A DNA stretch of 64,000 nt from Paraburkholderia dioscoreae (lineage in GTDB: Bacteria > Pseudomonadota > Gammaproteobacteria > Burkholderiales > Burkholderiaceae), in contig NZ_LR699554.1 of NCBI RefSeq assembly GCF_902459535.1, forward strand, positions 3,286,001 through 3,350,000. The letters run 5' to 3'. Position 1 is the first letter of the stretch; each line of letters starts with the position of its first letter. The position numbers and the translations under genes are program-made. Below are positions 1 to 8,572 of the stretch, one piece after another. The notes beneath the pieces were generated by a model. The model had not been told where the DNA came from. It searched no databases and saw only the letters and a list, made by a program, of their open reading frames with translations.

Positions 1-480
1 CGCGTCGACGCCGCCGAGTTGATCGCCGCGAACTTGGCAAGTCAGGACTACCATTTGCCTTGGGTCACATCATTTACCGATCAAACGGGATTCGATAACT
101 GGTTTGCGCGTGGACTCACCGGACCGAACGTCAGTCTCGTTGCGCGTGACGTAGCAACGAATAGAATCGTCGGCGTAGTAAATATTAGCGAGATAGTCGC
201 AGGCGCTTTCCAGAGTGCATATCTCGGGTATTACGGGATGGTGAACTTCGCCCGGTCCGGGTTGATGACCGAGGCACTGCGGGCGGCTGTTGGCTATGCC
301 TTCAGCGAACTTGGATTGCATCGGCTGGAGGCAAACATTCAACCAGGAAATACAGCATCGATTGCACTTGTGCGTCGGTTGGGTTTTAGACAGGAAGGCC
401 TTTCGCCAAGCTATCTCCGCATAAATGGCAAATGGCGAGACCACGAGCGATGGGCGTTGCTGGCCGATATGGCGGGTTAA
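1..480 (+). CDS. GNAT family N-acetyltransferase (RimJ/RimL-like), 5' end missing
   Basis: Predicted acetyl-CoA-dependent N-acetyltransferase of the ribosomal-protein-alanine acetyltransferase type. The reading frame is already open at base 1, so the TTG at 19 is probably internal and the true start lies left of the window. About 160 residues are visible. They include the GNAT core strands (VGVVNISEIV), the acetyl-CoA-binding stretch after GYYGMVNF, where the usual R/Q-x-x-G-x-G/A loop is degenerate, and the typical RimJ-like end (ANIQPGNTASIALVRRLGF, then an aromatic segment with HERWALL). The substrate cannot be told from sequence. Confidence 0.8.
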   Translation, partial: RVDAAELIAANLASQDYHLPWVTSFTDQTGFDNWFARGLTGPNVSLVARDVATNRIVGVVNISEIVAGAFQSAYLGYYGMVNFARSGLMTEALRAAVGYAFSELGLHRLEANIQPGNTASIALVRRLGFRQEGLSPSYLRINGKWRDHERWALLADMAG

Positions 481-530
481 ACACAGCCACCACTCAAAAA
501 AATGATGTGCTCACGCAGAAATTGTTTTTG

Positions 531-544
531 TGTCAATATTGACA
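531..544. promoter_or_regulatory. 14-bp perfect palindrome TGTCAATATTGACA
   Basis: A perfect inverted repeat lies immediately upstream of the His-codon ORF at 547. It contains TTGACA on both strands, so it could be an operator overlapping a promoter. No convincing -10 box lies 16-18 bp downstream on the plus strand. The assignment is tentative. Confidence 0.3.
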
Positions 545-546
545 GC

Positions 547-630
547 ATGGAACTTCGTAACGTCCCGAGCAAGGCTCACCACCATCATCACGGTCGCTGT
601 CCGTTGCGCCGTGGTTCGTTACGTCCATAG
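547..630 (+). CDS. Candidate histidine leader peptide (27 aa)
   Basis: A small ORF of 27 codons, ATG to TAG, in which residues 11-15 are five consecutive His codons (577-591). Its position resembles a histidine attenuator: short ORF, then an intrinsic terminator (673-696), then a structural gene (722). The segment CGTAACG at 556-562 is complementary to CGTTACG at 617-623, so a stem could form around the His run. CATGGAA at 546-552 can also pair with TTCCATG at 655-661, giving an alternative fold. The Shine-Dalgarno is weak. Known his leaders precede his biosynthetic operons; this one precedes a GNAT gene, so the regulatory target would be unusual. The assignment rests on architecture alone. 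Confidence 0.45.
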   Translation: MELRNVPSKAHHHHHGRCPLRRGSLRP

Positions 631-672
631 CAAGGAATTCGACCTCACGGTCCATTCCATGTGCAAACGACC

Positions 673-696
673 AAGGCGCTTAAGGCGCCTTTTTTT
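673..696 (+). terminator. Intrinsic terminator / attenuator hairpin before the GNAT gene
   Basis: AAGGCGC (673-679), loop TTAAG, GCGCCTT (685-691), followed by a T run to 696. It lies 25 bases upstream of the start at 722, with the short His-rich ORF in front of it. That placement suggests conditional readthrough rather than the end of the gene at 480. Confidence 0.7.
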
Positions 697-721
697 ATCG
701 CTCCACCATCAAGAGCTGAAG

Positions 722-1255
722 ATGACCGACTCGATAAGCTATCGCCGCGCAACTATCGACGACATTTTAAAAATTTGCGAGCTGGGTCAAATCTTGAACG
801 CGATTCACCACTTGGCACGCCCCGATATCTATGCCGATGCCACAACTGTGATGGCTCGGGACAAACCGCACTGGCTCTCCAGCCTTCAGGAAGAAGATCG
901 AGCTACGTTTCTTGCCGAGCTTGGTAGCAAGGCGATCGGCTTTATCACCGTTCAGGTGGTGCAGCCGATAAGCCCGTTATTGCAGCCGATGGCCGTTGGC
1001 CGCATCGGCTCGGTCGCTGTTTCCGAACAACTGCGGGGATGCGGAATCGGCAGCACACTAATGAAACTCGCAGAAGAGTGGGCGCGGAAACGCGGTGCCA
1101 CCGACGTCAGGCTGGCCGTTTGGGCCTTTAACGAACAGGCGGTCGATTTGTACGGGGAGCTTGGCTACGAAATTCGTGCATTCGAGATGGGAAAGCGAAT
1201 TCAGGCTGCTGCGGATATGGCCGCCGATGGACAGGATGAGGCATCCCGTGCATGA
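722..1255 (+). CDS. GNAT family N-acetyltransferase
   Basis: A 177-residue GNAT protein. The ATG at 722 is preferred over upstream in-frame codons because the canonical GNAT beginning (ISYRRATIDDI) follows directly and the upstream DNA holds the terminator. The acetyl-CoA loop is visible as SEQLRGCGIGSTLMKLAEEW (R-G-C-G-I-G). The motif B region ends in WAFNEQAVDLYGELGYE. The substrate is unknown. Regulation by the upstream His-rich leader and terminator is an inference. Confidence 0.85.
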   Translation: MTDSISYRRATIDDILKICELGQILNAIHHLARPDIYADATTVMARDKPHWLSSLQEEDRATFLAELGSKAIGFITVQVVQPISPLLQPMAVGRIGSVAVSEQLRGCGIGSTLMKLAEEWARKRGATDVRLAVWAFNEQAVDLYGELGYEIRAFEMGKRIQAAADMAADGQDEASRA

Positions 1256-1624
1256 GCACTATTTGAGTTGAACGCGACATCGATGCGACATAGTAGGTCC
1301 GTACGCGGGATCAACGAGCCGAGCCGTTGTCGGGGCGGCGACCGTTCGCTATCGATAGAGTTGACGGTTCCTTCCGGGCCGAAAGTACGCATTCGCCGAT
1401 ATCACAGCAGCCGTTCACGATTGCCGCTCTCGAAGACCGCAGTGCTGGAGTGAGCGGGTACGCCGACATCAACATGCGATTGTCGGCTCAGGCCGACGAA
1501 GCCCCAGTAACCGGGGCAGACGGCTGTCAGCTGCCAGAGCGGAACTAACGCCCGAACGTCCATGTGCGAATGAGACCCCGATTAGAAGCCCCCGGCTAGC
1601 CACACCGCATCCCACACCCACCTC
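1256..1624. other. Intergenic stretch without recognised gene
   Basis: About 370 bp between the GNAT gene and the converging diguanylate cyclase gene. Short open frames occur on both strands but have no ribosome-binding site or recognisable family. Nothing supportable was found. Confidence 0.5.
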
Positions 1625-2923
1625 CTATCCCACCTCAACACGATTACGGCCCAACTTCTTCGCCCTGTAGAGCGCCCTATCCGCGCGTTTCATCAACGCA
1701 TCTACGTCGCGCTCGCCTTCCGCGCGCGTGACCACGCCGATGCTAACGGTAAACGGAATCGGCTTCAGATGCCACGCATGCTCGAAATCCTGCTGTTCAA
1801 TACGCTGGCGCAGTTCCTCCGCGAACCTACGCACAAGATCGGCATCTGCGCCGGGCAGTGCCGCGACAAACTCCTCGCCTCCCCAGCGGGCGAACAGATT
1901 GGATTCGTGCGTAATCGACATACCGACCTTTGCGAGCACACGCAGAACCTCGTCGCCGATATCATGGCCATAGCTGTCGTTGATCTTCTTGAAGAAATCA
2001 ATGTCCAGAATGAACACGGACAGAACATCGTCGGTGCCGAGTACTTTATCGACGAATTCCAGAAACTCGCGGCGATTCGGCAGGCCTGTCAGCGCGTCGG
2101 TCACGGCCTGCTTCTTCAGCAACTCCATCTGCCGGGCGCGATCGGTAATGTCGCGGACAACCGCCGTGAACTCGGTCACACCGTCCACGTCGATTTTAGA
2201 AATCGCGATTTCAACCGGAATGATCGAACCGTCGCGATGCTGCCCATACACACTGTTGCTCTCGTCCATGCGCGGCGCCGTCGACTGCCGCAGGCTCGTC
2301 AGCGGTGAGTCCGCGAACTGCCGCACGTGCCGAGAATGATGTGCGCGAAACTTTTCCGGCAACAGGGTTTCGATCGGCCGCCCCAGCACTTCGGCCGACG
2401 TATAGCCGAACAGATTCTCTGCCGCGCGATTGAACAGTGTGATGTTGTGCTGCTGATCGATGGCGACAATCGCGTCGTAAGCCGAGTCGACCACCGCGCG
2501 ATAACGCGACGCGTTGACTTCCCGTTCGTGCGTCAGATGCATCTTCGGCGCAATGTCGAAGCCCGTCACGAGAATTTCGACCACGTTCGCGCCGCCGTTC
2601 GCGTGCCTGATCGGTTTGAGCGAGAGGCGCCACGACTGAGTGTCTTTACGGAAGTCGTAAGCCTGCTCCAACTCCTGCGCTCCTTCGGACGCAAAGCACT
2701 GCTGGAGTTTCTCGCGGAACTCAAGCCGCACGTGGTCCGGAATTAGCGTATCGAACGGGATGGGAAATGCCTGATTATCCGCACGCTCTCCGCCCGTCAT
2801 TTGCAAGAAGTGGTTATTGCAAGCGGTGACGACAAGTTCGCCACGCTCATCGCGCCCGACGATGGCGACGCTGATCGCAATGCCGTCCACGAACTCGCGC
2901 GCTTTGCTGGGCCAATCGGACAT
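1625..2923 (-). CDS. PAS-PAS-GGDEF diguanylate cyclase
   Basis: A 432-residue cytoplasmic sensor/diguanylate cyclase expected to make cyclic di-GMP from two GTP. A first PAS-like domain spans about residues 8-125 and a clear second PAS about 138-262 (RYRAVVDSAYDAIVAIDQQH; ends FTAVVRDITDR). The GGDEF domain follows from about 275 (DALTGLPNRREF, DIDFFKKINDSYGHDIGD). The active-site motif is GGEEF at 348-352, a functional variant. The inhibitory RxxD site five residues upstream is replaced by HESN (339-342), so canonical product inhibition is probably absent. No transmembrane segment is seen. Its neighbours do not indicate the signal it senses. Confidence 0.93.
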   Translation of the reverse strand: MSDWPSKAREFVDGIAISVAIVGRDERGELVVTACNNHFLQMTGGERADNQAFPIPFDTLIPDHVRLEFREKLQQCFASEGAQELEQAYDFRKDTQSWRLSLKPIRHANGGANVVEILVTGFDIAPKMHLTHEREVNASRYRAVVDSAYDAIVAIDQQHNITLFNRAAENLFGYTSAEVLGRPIETLLPEKFRAHHSRHVRQFADSPLTSLRQSTAPRMDESNSVYGQHRDGSIIPVEIAISKIDVDGVTEFTAVVRDITDRARQMELLKKQAVTDALTGLPNRREFLEFVDKVLGTDDVLSVFILDIDFFKKINDSYGHDIGDEVLRVLAKVGMSITHESNLFARWGGEEFVAALPGADADLVRRFAEELRQRIEQQDFEHAWHLKPIPFTVSIGVVTRAEGERDVDALMKRADRALYRAKKLGRNRVEVG

Positions 2924-3400
2924 AGTCTCACCTTACGAGAGCGTTATACCGTATCTATTCGAGTATCCTGGCCACAATTGTTGCATAACCAGTCTTACTG
3001 TATTTAGAGGCCCGAGGCTATTTTGTCTCTATGGTCGAGTCGGATAGGTGGATAGTCCGGGCCTATACGTCCGGAATCAGGAGGATAAAGACGCGCGGCA
3101 CGGCCCAGATAAGGCTCTTTACTGAGTCAGCGGCCAACGGCGGTTCGTCATTTTATAGCCGCATTTGAGGTGCTCACCGGCTCAAGCCGCCGGCTGTGCC
3201 GGGGGGGTATTTTATTTTTGAAAGCCGGCATTGGATTTGCTGTGGCTCGAAAATGTCTTCTGTGCGGTAGACAGAGCCTAGTTCAATCTGCATAAGCGCG
3301 GCTCAGTCCGGCCAATCACCATCCGCTCGCACAAGACATTTGCAATCAGACTTTTTGCATGCAGTTTGCGACGACGGGTTCGACCGCCGTCTGCCCCGTA
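2924..3400. other. Intergenic stretch without recognised gene
   Basis: Roughly 480 bp separating the diguanylate cyclase start from the etfA 3' hairpin. It contains GC-rich inverted segments around 3180-3225 followed by a short T/A-rich stretch, but no ORF with a ribosome-binding site. It could carry the diguanylate cyclase promoter near its left edge. No RNA gene could be supported. Confidence 0.4.
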
Positions 3401-3432
3401 GGCCACAGGCGAGGTGCGGGTCGCCTGTGGCC
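3401..3432. terminator. 12-bp perfect hairpin downstream of etfA
   Basis: GGCCACAGGCGA (3401-3412), an 8-base loop, then its perfect complement TCGCCTGTGGCC (3421-3432). It lies 34 bases past the etfA stop. There is no T-tract on the minus side, so it may act as an RNA-stabilising or Rho-assisted end rather than a textbook intrinsic terminator. Confidence 0.5.
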
Positions 3433-3466
3433 ACTCTCACCATCGCTGCCACGGCTGTCATCCGTC

Positions 3467-4402
3467 TCAGTTCAACTCGCGTACCAGTTCAGGAACCTGC
3501 GCAAACAGATCGCCCACCAGACCATAATCGGCGACGCTGAAAATCGGCGCTTCCGCGTCCTTGTTGATTGCGACGATCACTTTGCTGTCTTTCATGCCGG
3601 CCAGATGCTGGATCGCACCCGAGATGCCGATCGCCACATACAGTTGCGGTGCGACGATCTTGCCGGTTTGTCCCACCTGATAGTCGTTCGGCACGAAGCC
3701 CGCATCGACGGCGGCACGCGATGCGCCCAGCGCCGCGTTCAGCTTGTCGGCCAGCGGTTCGAGAACCTTCGTGTAGTTCTCGCCGTTGCCCAGACCGCGG
3801 CCACCCGAGACGATGATCTTCGCCGACGTCAGTTCCGGACGATCCAGCTTCGTCACTTCACGGCTGACGAACTGCGAGATACCGCTGTCCGCTGCCGCTT
3901 CGATTTTCTCCACCGATGCGCTGCCGCCTTCGGCCGCGACTGCGTCGAAGCCGGTGGAGCGCACCGTGATGACCTTGATCGGGTCTTGAGATTGCACCGT
4001 TGCGATCGCATTGCCCGCGTAGATCGGGCGTTCAAACGTATCGGCGCTATCCACCGCCGTGATATCGCTGATCTGCGCAACATCGAGCTTCGCGGCGATG
4101 CGCGGGGCGATGTTCTTGCCGTACGCCGTCGCCGGGGCGAGGATGTGCGTGTAGTCCTTTGCGATGTTCAGCACTGTCGCTTCGACGTTTTCCGCGAGGC
4201 CCGCTTCGAGTTGCGGCGCGTCGGCCAGCAGCACTTTGGTCACGCCGGCAATCTTCGCTGCGGCATCTGCTGCGGCTTGTGCGTTGTGACCGGCCACCAG
4301 CACGTGAATGTCACCGCCAATCTTCTGTGCCGCTGCGATCGTATTCAGCGTCGCGGCCTTGATCGACGCGTTGTCGTGTTCTGCTATTACCAGATTCGTC
4401 AT
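3467..4402 (-). CDS. etfA: Electron transfer flavoprotein subunit alpha
   Basis: The 311-residue FAD-carrying alpha subunit of the soluble ETF heterodimer, which passes electrons from acyl-CoA dehydrogenases to ETF-quinone oxidoreductase. The N-terminal domain (MTNLVIAEHDNASIKAATLN) is followed by the conserved C-terminal FAD domain from about residue 190: SGGRGLGNGENYTKVLEPLA, then ASRAAVDAGFVPNDYQVGQT and APQLYVAIGISGAIQHLAGM. It starts 22 bases after etfB ends, so the two form one operon. Length is typical of the family. Confidence 0.97.
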   Translation of the reverse strand: MTNLVIAEHDNASIKAATLNTIAAAQKIGGDIHVLVAGHNAQAAADAAAKIAGVTKVLLADAPQLEAGLAENVEATVLNIAKDYTHILAPATAYGKNIAPRIAAKLDVAQISDITAVDSADTFERPIYAGNAIATVQSQDPIKVITVRSTGFDAVAAEGGSASVEKIEAAADSGISQFVSREVTKLDRPELTSAKIIVSGGRGLGNGENYTKVLEPLADKLNAALGASRAAVDAGFVPNDYQVGQTGKIVAPQLYVAIGISGAIQHLAGMKDSKVIVAINKDAEAPIFSVADYGLVGDLFAQVPELVRELN

Positions 4403-4424
4403 TTCGTCCGTCTCCGCGTTTTAC

Positions 4425-5174
4425 TTAAAGCACCTTGGCTTCGGTCTTCAGCTTCTCGACCAGCGTCTTCACATCCGGCACCTTCACACCAGCGGAGCGC
4501 CTGGGCGGCTCGACAACCTTCAGCGTCTTCAGGCGCGGCGTGACGTCAACGCCGAGATCTTCCGGCCTGATCGTTTCCAGCGGCTTTTTCTTCGCCTTCA
4601 TGATGTTCGGCAGCGTCACGTAGCGCGGCTCGTTCAGGCGCAGGTCGGTCGTGATCACTGCGGGCAGCGTCAGCGACAGCGTTTCAGCGCCGCCGTCCAC
4701 TTCACGCGAAACCGTCGCCTTGCCGTCAGCCACGACAACCTTCGAGGCGAACGTCGCCTGCGGCAACCCGGCCAAAGCAGCCAGCATCTGACCGGTCTGG
4801 TTCGAATCGTCGTCGATAGCCTGCTTGCCGAGAATGACCAGCGAAGGCTCTTCCCTGTCCACCAGCGCCTTCAGCAGTTTGGCCACGGCCAGCGGTTGCA
4901 GTTCTTCGGAAGACTCGACCAGGATCGCGCGATCCGCGCCGATCGCCAGCGCCGTGCGCAGCGTTTCCTGCGACTGCGTGACGCCCGCCGACACGGCGAT
5001 CACTTCGGTCGCCACACCCGCTTCCTTCAACCGCACCGCTTCTTCAACCGCGATTTCATCGAACGGATTCATCGACATCTTCACGTTCGCGATGTCGACG
5101 CCCGTGCCGTCCGACTTCACCCGGACTTTCACGTTGTAATCGACTACTCTTTTGACTGGCACAAGAATTTTCAC
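4425..5174 (-). CDS. etfB: Electron transfer flavoprotein subunit beta
   Basis: The 249-residue AMP-binding beta subunit of ETF. It begins with MKILVPVKRVVDYNVKVRV and carries the family signature around SMNPFDEIAVEEAVRLKE and ESSEELQPLAVAKLLKALV. The start is a GTG at 5174 with a perfect AGGAGG 6 bases upstream. It heads the etfBA operon; a decayed acyl-CoA dehydrogenase lies directly upstream in the same orientation. ETF would serve the acyl-CoA dehydrogenase of the 2-aminobenzoate operon and others. Confidence 0.97.
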   Translation of the reverse strand: MKILVPVKRVVDYNVKVRVKSDGTGVDIANVKMSMNPFDEIAVEEAVRLKEAGVATEVIAVSAGVTQSQETLRTALAIGADRAILVESSEELQPLAVAKLLKALVDREEPSLVILGKQAIDDDSNQTGQMLAALAGLPQATFASKVVVADGKATVSREVDGGAETLSLTLPAVITTDLRLNEPRYVTLPNIMKAKKKPLETIRPEDLGVDVTPRLKTLKVVEPPRRSAGVKVPDVKTLVEKLKTEAKVL

Positions 5175-5185
5175 TCACATCCTCC

Positions 5186-5774
5186 TCAATTACACAACGT
5201 CCCAGACACGCTCACCGCACCAGGACCGATCTTCTGACAGCGCCGACACGCCCTTTGCACTCTCCACGCTGACGATCGCCGCTTCGAGCGCCGCCGCCTG
5301 CGACAGCACATGTTCCGCGCAAAACCGCGCTGTCGCGCGCTACGCGCCGTGGAACTTCGGATCGGTCTGCATCGGCCGCGCCGACGCCACAGCATTGCGC
5401 GCGCCATCTGCCGGCCGCTCGGCATGAGCGCTTGCGCGGCCGTCCCGCCGTCGTGCAGCGTATTGCGGCCGACCAGATCGTTAGCCTAACGGCCGTTATG
5501 CTCTAGTAAATCGGCAGGATGCGCGCGTCGCGGCAGAACTGCACGGCGCCCGTTTCCTCGATGAAGCCCGTGCGGCATGAGCCTGCACGCCGAGGCTCGT
5601 CACGTCGATCGAAAGTTCGGTGCTCCAGCCTTTCAAGATGAGCGCGAGGTATTCGTAGCGCGCCCGATGCGCGGCAGGCGCCGCGTCGTCGGGATGGCGG
5701 GGCGCAAGGTCGCTATGGGCAGCCGCCACGTATGCAAGAACACCGAGCACCAACTGCACGATGTTCTGCGCCAT
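5186..5774 (-). pseudogene. Acyl-CoA dehydrogenase, C-terminal remnant
   Basis: Pieces of an acyl-CoA dehydrogenase C-terminal region can be read in order on the minus strand, but in shifting frames with stops. YVAAAHSDLAPRHPD and ILKGWSTELSIDVTSLGVQ come first (about 5600-5740). Then TGFIEETGAVQFCRDARILP ends at a TAG near 5505. ANDLVGRNTLHDGGTAAQAL follows, and lastly AEHVLSQAAALEAAIVS runs to a stop near 5188. The order and motifs match the large acyl-CoA dehydrogenases often found beside etfBA in Burkholderia. The N-terminal half is gone. At least two frameshifts and one in-frame stop make it non-functional. Confidence 0.8.
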
Positions 5775-5810
5775 GCCGGAAGCAGTAGAACCCGGCTCCG
5801 CCGCTCGCTG

Positions 5811-7343
5811 TCAGGCAGGCTCGGGGATGCGCGGCGAAGCCGGAGGCGACGTCTGAATATCTCGCATGCTGTGGCGCTCACGATAATGCGCGTGCCACGC
5901 GAGTGCTTCTTCGATCAGATGGGGCGTCTGTCCGCCGCGCGCACCCGCCTTTACCACGTAATCGCGCAGCGCGTCGCGGTACAGCGGGTCCGCGCAATGC
6001 ATGATGATCTGCTGCGCGCGTTCGCGCGGCGCCAGTCCGCGCAAGTCGGCCAAGCCGTGCTCGGTGACGATCACGTCGACATCCTGTCCGATATGGTCGA
6101 CGTGCGACACCATCGGCACGATGCTCGAAATATCGCCATTCTTCGCCAGCGATTTCGTCACGAACACAGAGAGGTACGCATTGCGTGCAAAGTCGCCGGA
6201 GCCCCCAATGCCGTTCATCATGTGCGTGCCGCCAACATGCGTCGAGTTCACGTTGCCATAGATATCGCATTCGAGCGCGGTGTTCACCGCAATGACGCCC
6301 AGCCGGCGAATGACTTCCGGATGATTGCTGATCTCCTGCGGCCGCAGCAGGACGCGTGACCGGTAGCGCGCCAGCCCCTCGAAAAAGCGTGTCTGATATT
6401 CACTCGACAGCATGATCGCAGACGCACACGCGAAGTCGACACACCCGGCGTCGAGCAACTCGATTGCTCCGTCCTGAAGCACCTCTGAATACATGCGCAG
6501 GCCGCTAAAACCTGAATCGACGAGCCCATGCAATACCGCGTTCGCGATCGAGCCGACGCCGGCCTGAAGCGGCTGCAACGAGGAACCCAGCCGACCCGCG
6601 CGAACCTCGTGCGAGAAAAAGCTGCTCAGATGCCCGGCAATCTGCGTGGTGTCGGCATCCGGCGGCAGAACCTTGTTGGGGCTGTCGCCCTTGCGCGTGA
6701 CGACGATCGCAGCAATCTTTCTGGGGTCCAGAGGAATATACGGAAGGCCGATTCTTTGCGCCGCGTTCGTGAGCGGGATAGGCTCCCGGGCGGGACGTGA
6801 CAGCGGCAGATAGACGTCGTGCAGCCCTTCGAGCTCGAGCGGCATATCCAGGTTGATCTCGACGATAACCTGCTTCGCGAGCGCGGCGAACACCGCCGAA
6901 TTGCCGACCGACATGGTCGGCACGATACCGGCCTCGCCAACCGCCACGGCTTCGATCACGGCGACGTCGACGGGTCCGAGGAATCCGTCTCGCAGTTGCT
7001 CCGCCATCTCCGACAGGTGGAGGTCCATGAACATCGCCTCGCCGGCGTTGATCTGGTTGCGCAGGGATTTGTCCGACTGAAAAGGCATGCGCCGGGAAAT
7101 TGCACCCGCATCGGCGAGCACCCCGTCGACCTCGTATCCCACCGATGCGCCTGTCATCAGCGTGATCCGTAACGACTGCTCGCGGGCGCGCGCAGCCAGC
7201 GCGAGAGGGACTGCCTTGCAGTCGCCGGCGGCACCAAAGCCGCTCATGCCGACGGTCATGCCGTCGTGAATCAGCGATGCGGCCTCCTCTGCCGTCACAA
7301 TCCTGTCGCGAAGCTGCGACAGGCGAATCCGCTCCTCAAACAC
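5811..7343 (-). CDS. Acetyl-CoA hydrolase / succinyl-CoA:acetate CoA-transferase family protein
   Basis: A 510-residue class I CoA-transferase of the Cat1/AarC type, which moves CoA between succinate and acetate or related acids, or hydrolyses acetyl-CoA. The catalytic glutamate is at E287 in MYSEVLQDG. The N-terminal GMTVGMSGFGAAGDCKAVP and the GVGSIANAVLHGL segment are family hallmarks, as is the C-terminal FVTKSLAKNGDISSIVPMVS. It is transcribed divergently from a LysR gene at 7513, which probably controls it. The direction of the reaction in the cell cannot be told from sequence. Confidence 0.9.
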   Translation of the reverse strand: MFEERIRLSQLRDRIVTAEEAASLIHDGMTVGMSGFGAAGDCKAVPLALAARAREQSLRITLMTGASVGYEVDGVLADAGAISRRMPFQSDKSLRNQINAGEAMFMDLHLSEMAEQLRDGFLGPVDVAVIEAVAVGEAGIVPTMSVGNSAVFAALAKQVIVEINLDMPLELEGLHDVYLPLSRPAREPIPLTNAAQRIGLPYIPLDPRKIAAIVVTRKGDSPNKVLPPDADTTQIAGHLSSFFSHEVRAGRLGSSLQPLQAGVGSIANAVLHGLVDSGFSGLRMYSEVLQDGAIELLDAGCVDFACASAIMLSSEYQTRFFEGLARYRSRVLLRPQEISNHPEVIRRLGVIAVNTALECDIYGNVNSTHVGGTHMMNGIGGSGDFARNAYLSVFVTKSLAKNGDISSIVPMVSHVDHIGQDVDVIVTEHGLADLRGLAPRERAQQIIMHCADPLYRDALRDYVVKAGARGGQTPHLIEEALAWHAHYRERHSMRDIQTSPPASPRIPEPA

Positions 7344-7432
7344 TTCCGCCTCCTTTGATACGGGACTTTATGCCGACACGACGCCATTCCGTTCGATGAA
7401 TGACGCCTATCCGGCTCTATATGTCATCAAGT

Positions 7433-7449
7433 TTAATGAAGATTCATCG
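7433..7449. promoter_or_regulatory. Candidate LysR operator in divergent intergenic region
   Basis: The 169-bp gap between the CoA-transferase and LysR starts contains ATGAA-GA-TTCAT (7436-7447), an inverted repeat in AT-rich DNA. This suits a T-N11-A type LysR box. Assignment is by position and symmetry only. Confidence 0.35.
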
Positions 7450-7512
7450 ATGCATAACGTGATTTAATGTCATGAATTCCAGTCGTTTTTTTCATGACCT
7501 CGTGGTACGGAC

Positions 7513-8427
7513 ATGCCGATCGATATCCGCGCATTGCGCTACTTTGTGGAAACCGTCCAGCTGGGCAGCTTCACCCAGGCGGCGGCCGCTGTCTTTGTCA
7601 CCCAGTCGACAATCAGCAAGATGGTGCGGCAGCTCGAAGACGAAGTCGGTCAACCGCTTCTGATCCGAGACGGCAGGCAGGTGCAGCTCACCGATGTGGG
7701 GCGTGTGGTCTACGAGCGCGGCTTGCAGGCACTCTCCGTGATTCGCGAACTGCAAACAGAGGTCGCCGACGTTGCGCAGCTCGGTCGCGGCCAGCTCACC
7801 GTGGGCATGCCGCCAATGGGCAACCTGTTCTTCCCGGCCGCCGTCAGGGCCTTTCAGCAACGCTACCCGAAGCTCGAACTGCGGCTCGCCGAACACGGCG
7901 GGCAGTTGCTCGAACAGAAAGTGATCGCGGGTGAACTGGAAGTAGGCGCAACCGTGCTATTGCCGGGAAGCAGCCAGGAGCAGCTCGCGACCCGCGTGAT
8001 TGCGCGCTGCACGATCTGGGCCGTGGGACCGCGCGAGGTGCCGTGGGCGGGACGCCGCACCGTGAAGCTCGCCGCGCTGAAGGATCAGCCGCTGATCCTG
8101 CTGGACGACGGATTTGCGTTGACCCGGCGCCTTCACGCGGCATTTCAGGAGGCCGGCATCGAGCCGCACGTGGTGGCCAGAAGCGGACACTGGGACTTTC
8201 TTGCGGCGATGGCGGCAGCGGGGCTCGGCACCACCTTCCTGCCCGAACCGTTTCTGGCGCGCCTCGACGTCGGCAATCTCGCGATCGCGCGGGTAACGGA
8301 GCCCGCGCTCGACTGGACGCTCACGCACATCTGGTCCCCGGATCGCTACATGTCACACGCCGCGCGTGCGTGGCTCGCCATATGCGACGAAGTGTTGGGC
8401 AAACAGGCGCGCGTCGGCGCGCCTTAG
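7513..8427 (+). CDS. LysR family transcriptional regulator
   Basis: A 304-residue LTTR. The winged helix-turn-helix occupies residues 1-62 (MPIDIRALRYFVETVQLGSF, TQAAAAVFVTQSTISKMVRQ). The effector-binding domain from about 90 to 295 begins GQLTVGMPPMGNLFFPAAV. Being divergent from the CoA-transferase gene, it probably regulates that gene and itself. The ligand is unknown; a small organic acid or acyl-CoA would fit the neighbour. Confidence 0.93.
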   Translation: MPIDIRALRYFVETVQLGSFTQAAAAVFVTQSTISKMVRQLEDEVGQPLLIRDGRQVQLTDVGRVVYERGLQALSVIRELQTEVADVAQLGRGQLTVGMPPMGNLFFPAAVRAFQQRYPKLELRLAEHGGQLLEQKVIAGELEVGATVLLPGSSQEQLATRVIARCTIWAVGPREVPWAGRRTVKLAALKDQPLILLDDGFALTRRLHAAFQEAGIEPHVVARSGHWDFLAAMAAAGLGTTFLPEPFLARLDVGNLAIARVTEPALDWTLTHIWSPDRYMSHAARAWLAICDEVLGKQARVGAP

Positions 8428-8572
8428 CCTTGGAGCGCCGTTATCGACTTGCGGCCGGGCAATGAGCAACTGCATTGCATGCGTAACATCTGAGGATTGC
8501 TGCTAGCATCGCGGAGCGTAACGCCGCTGTAGCCGGCGCTACCGGCGCATTTCCGTTACCTGGGGTAGCAAG

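Noticed and set aside
3359..4543. 394-codon plus-strand frame opposite etfA
   Set aside because: Arg/His-rich shadow of etfA with no recognised domain.
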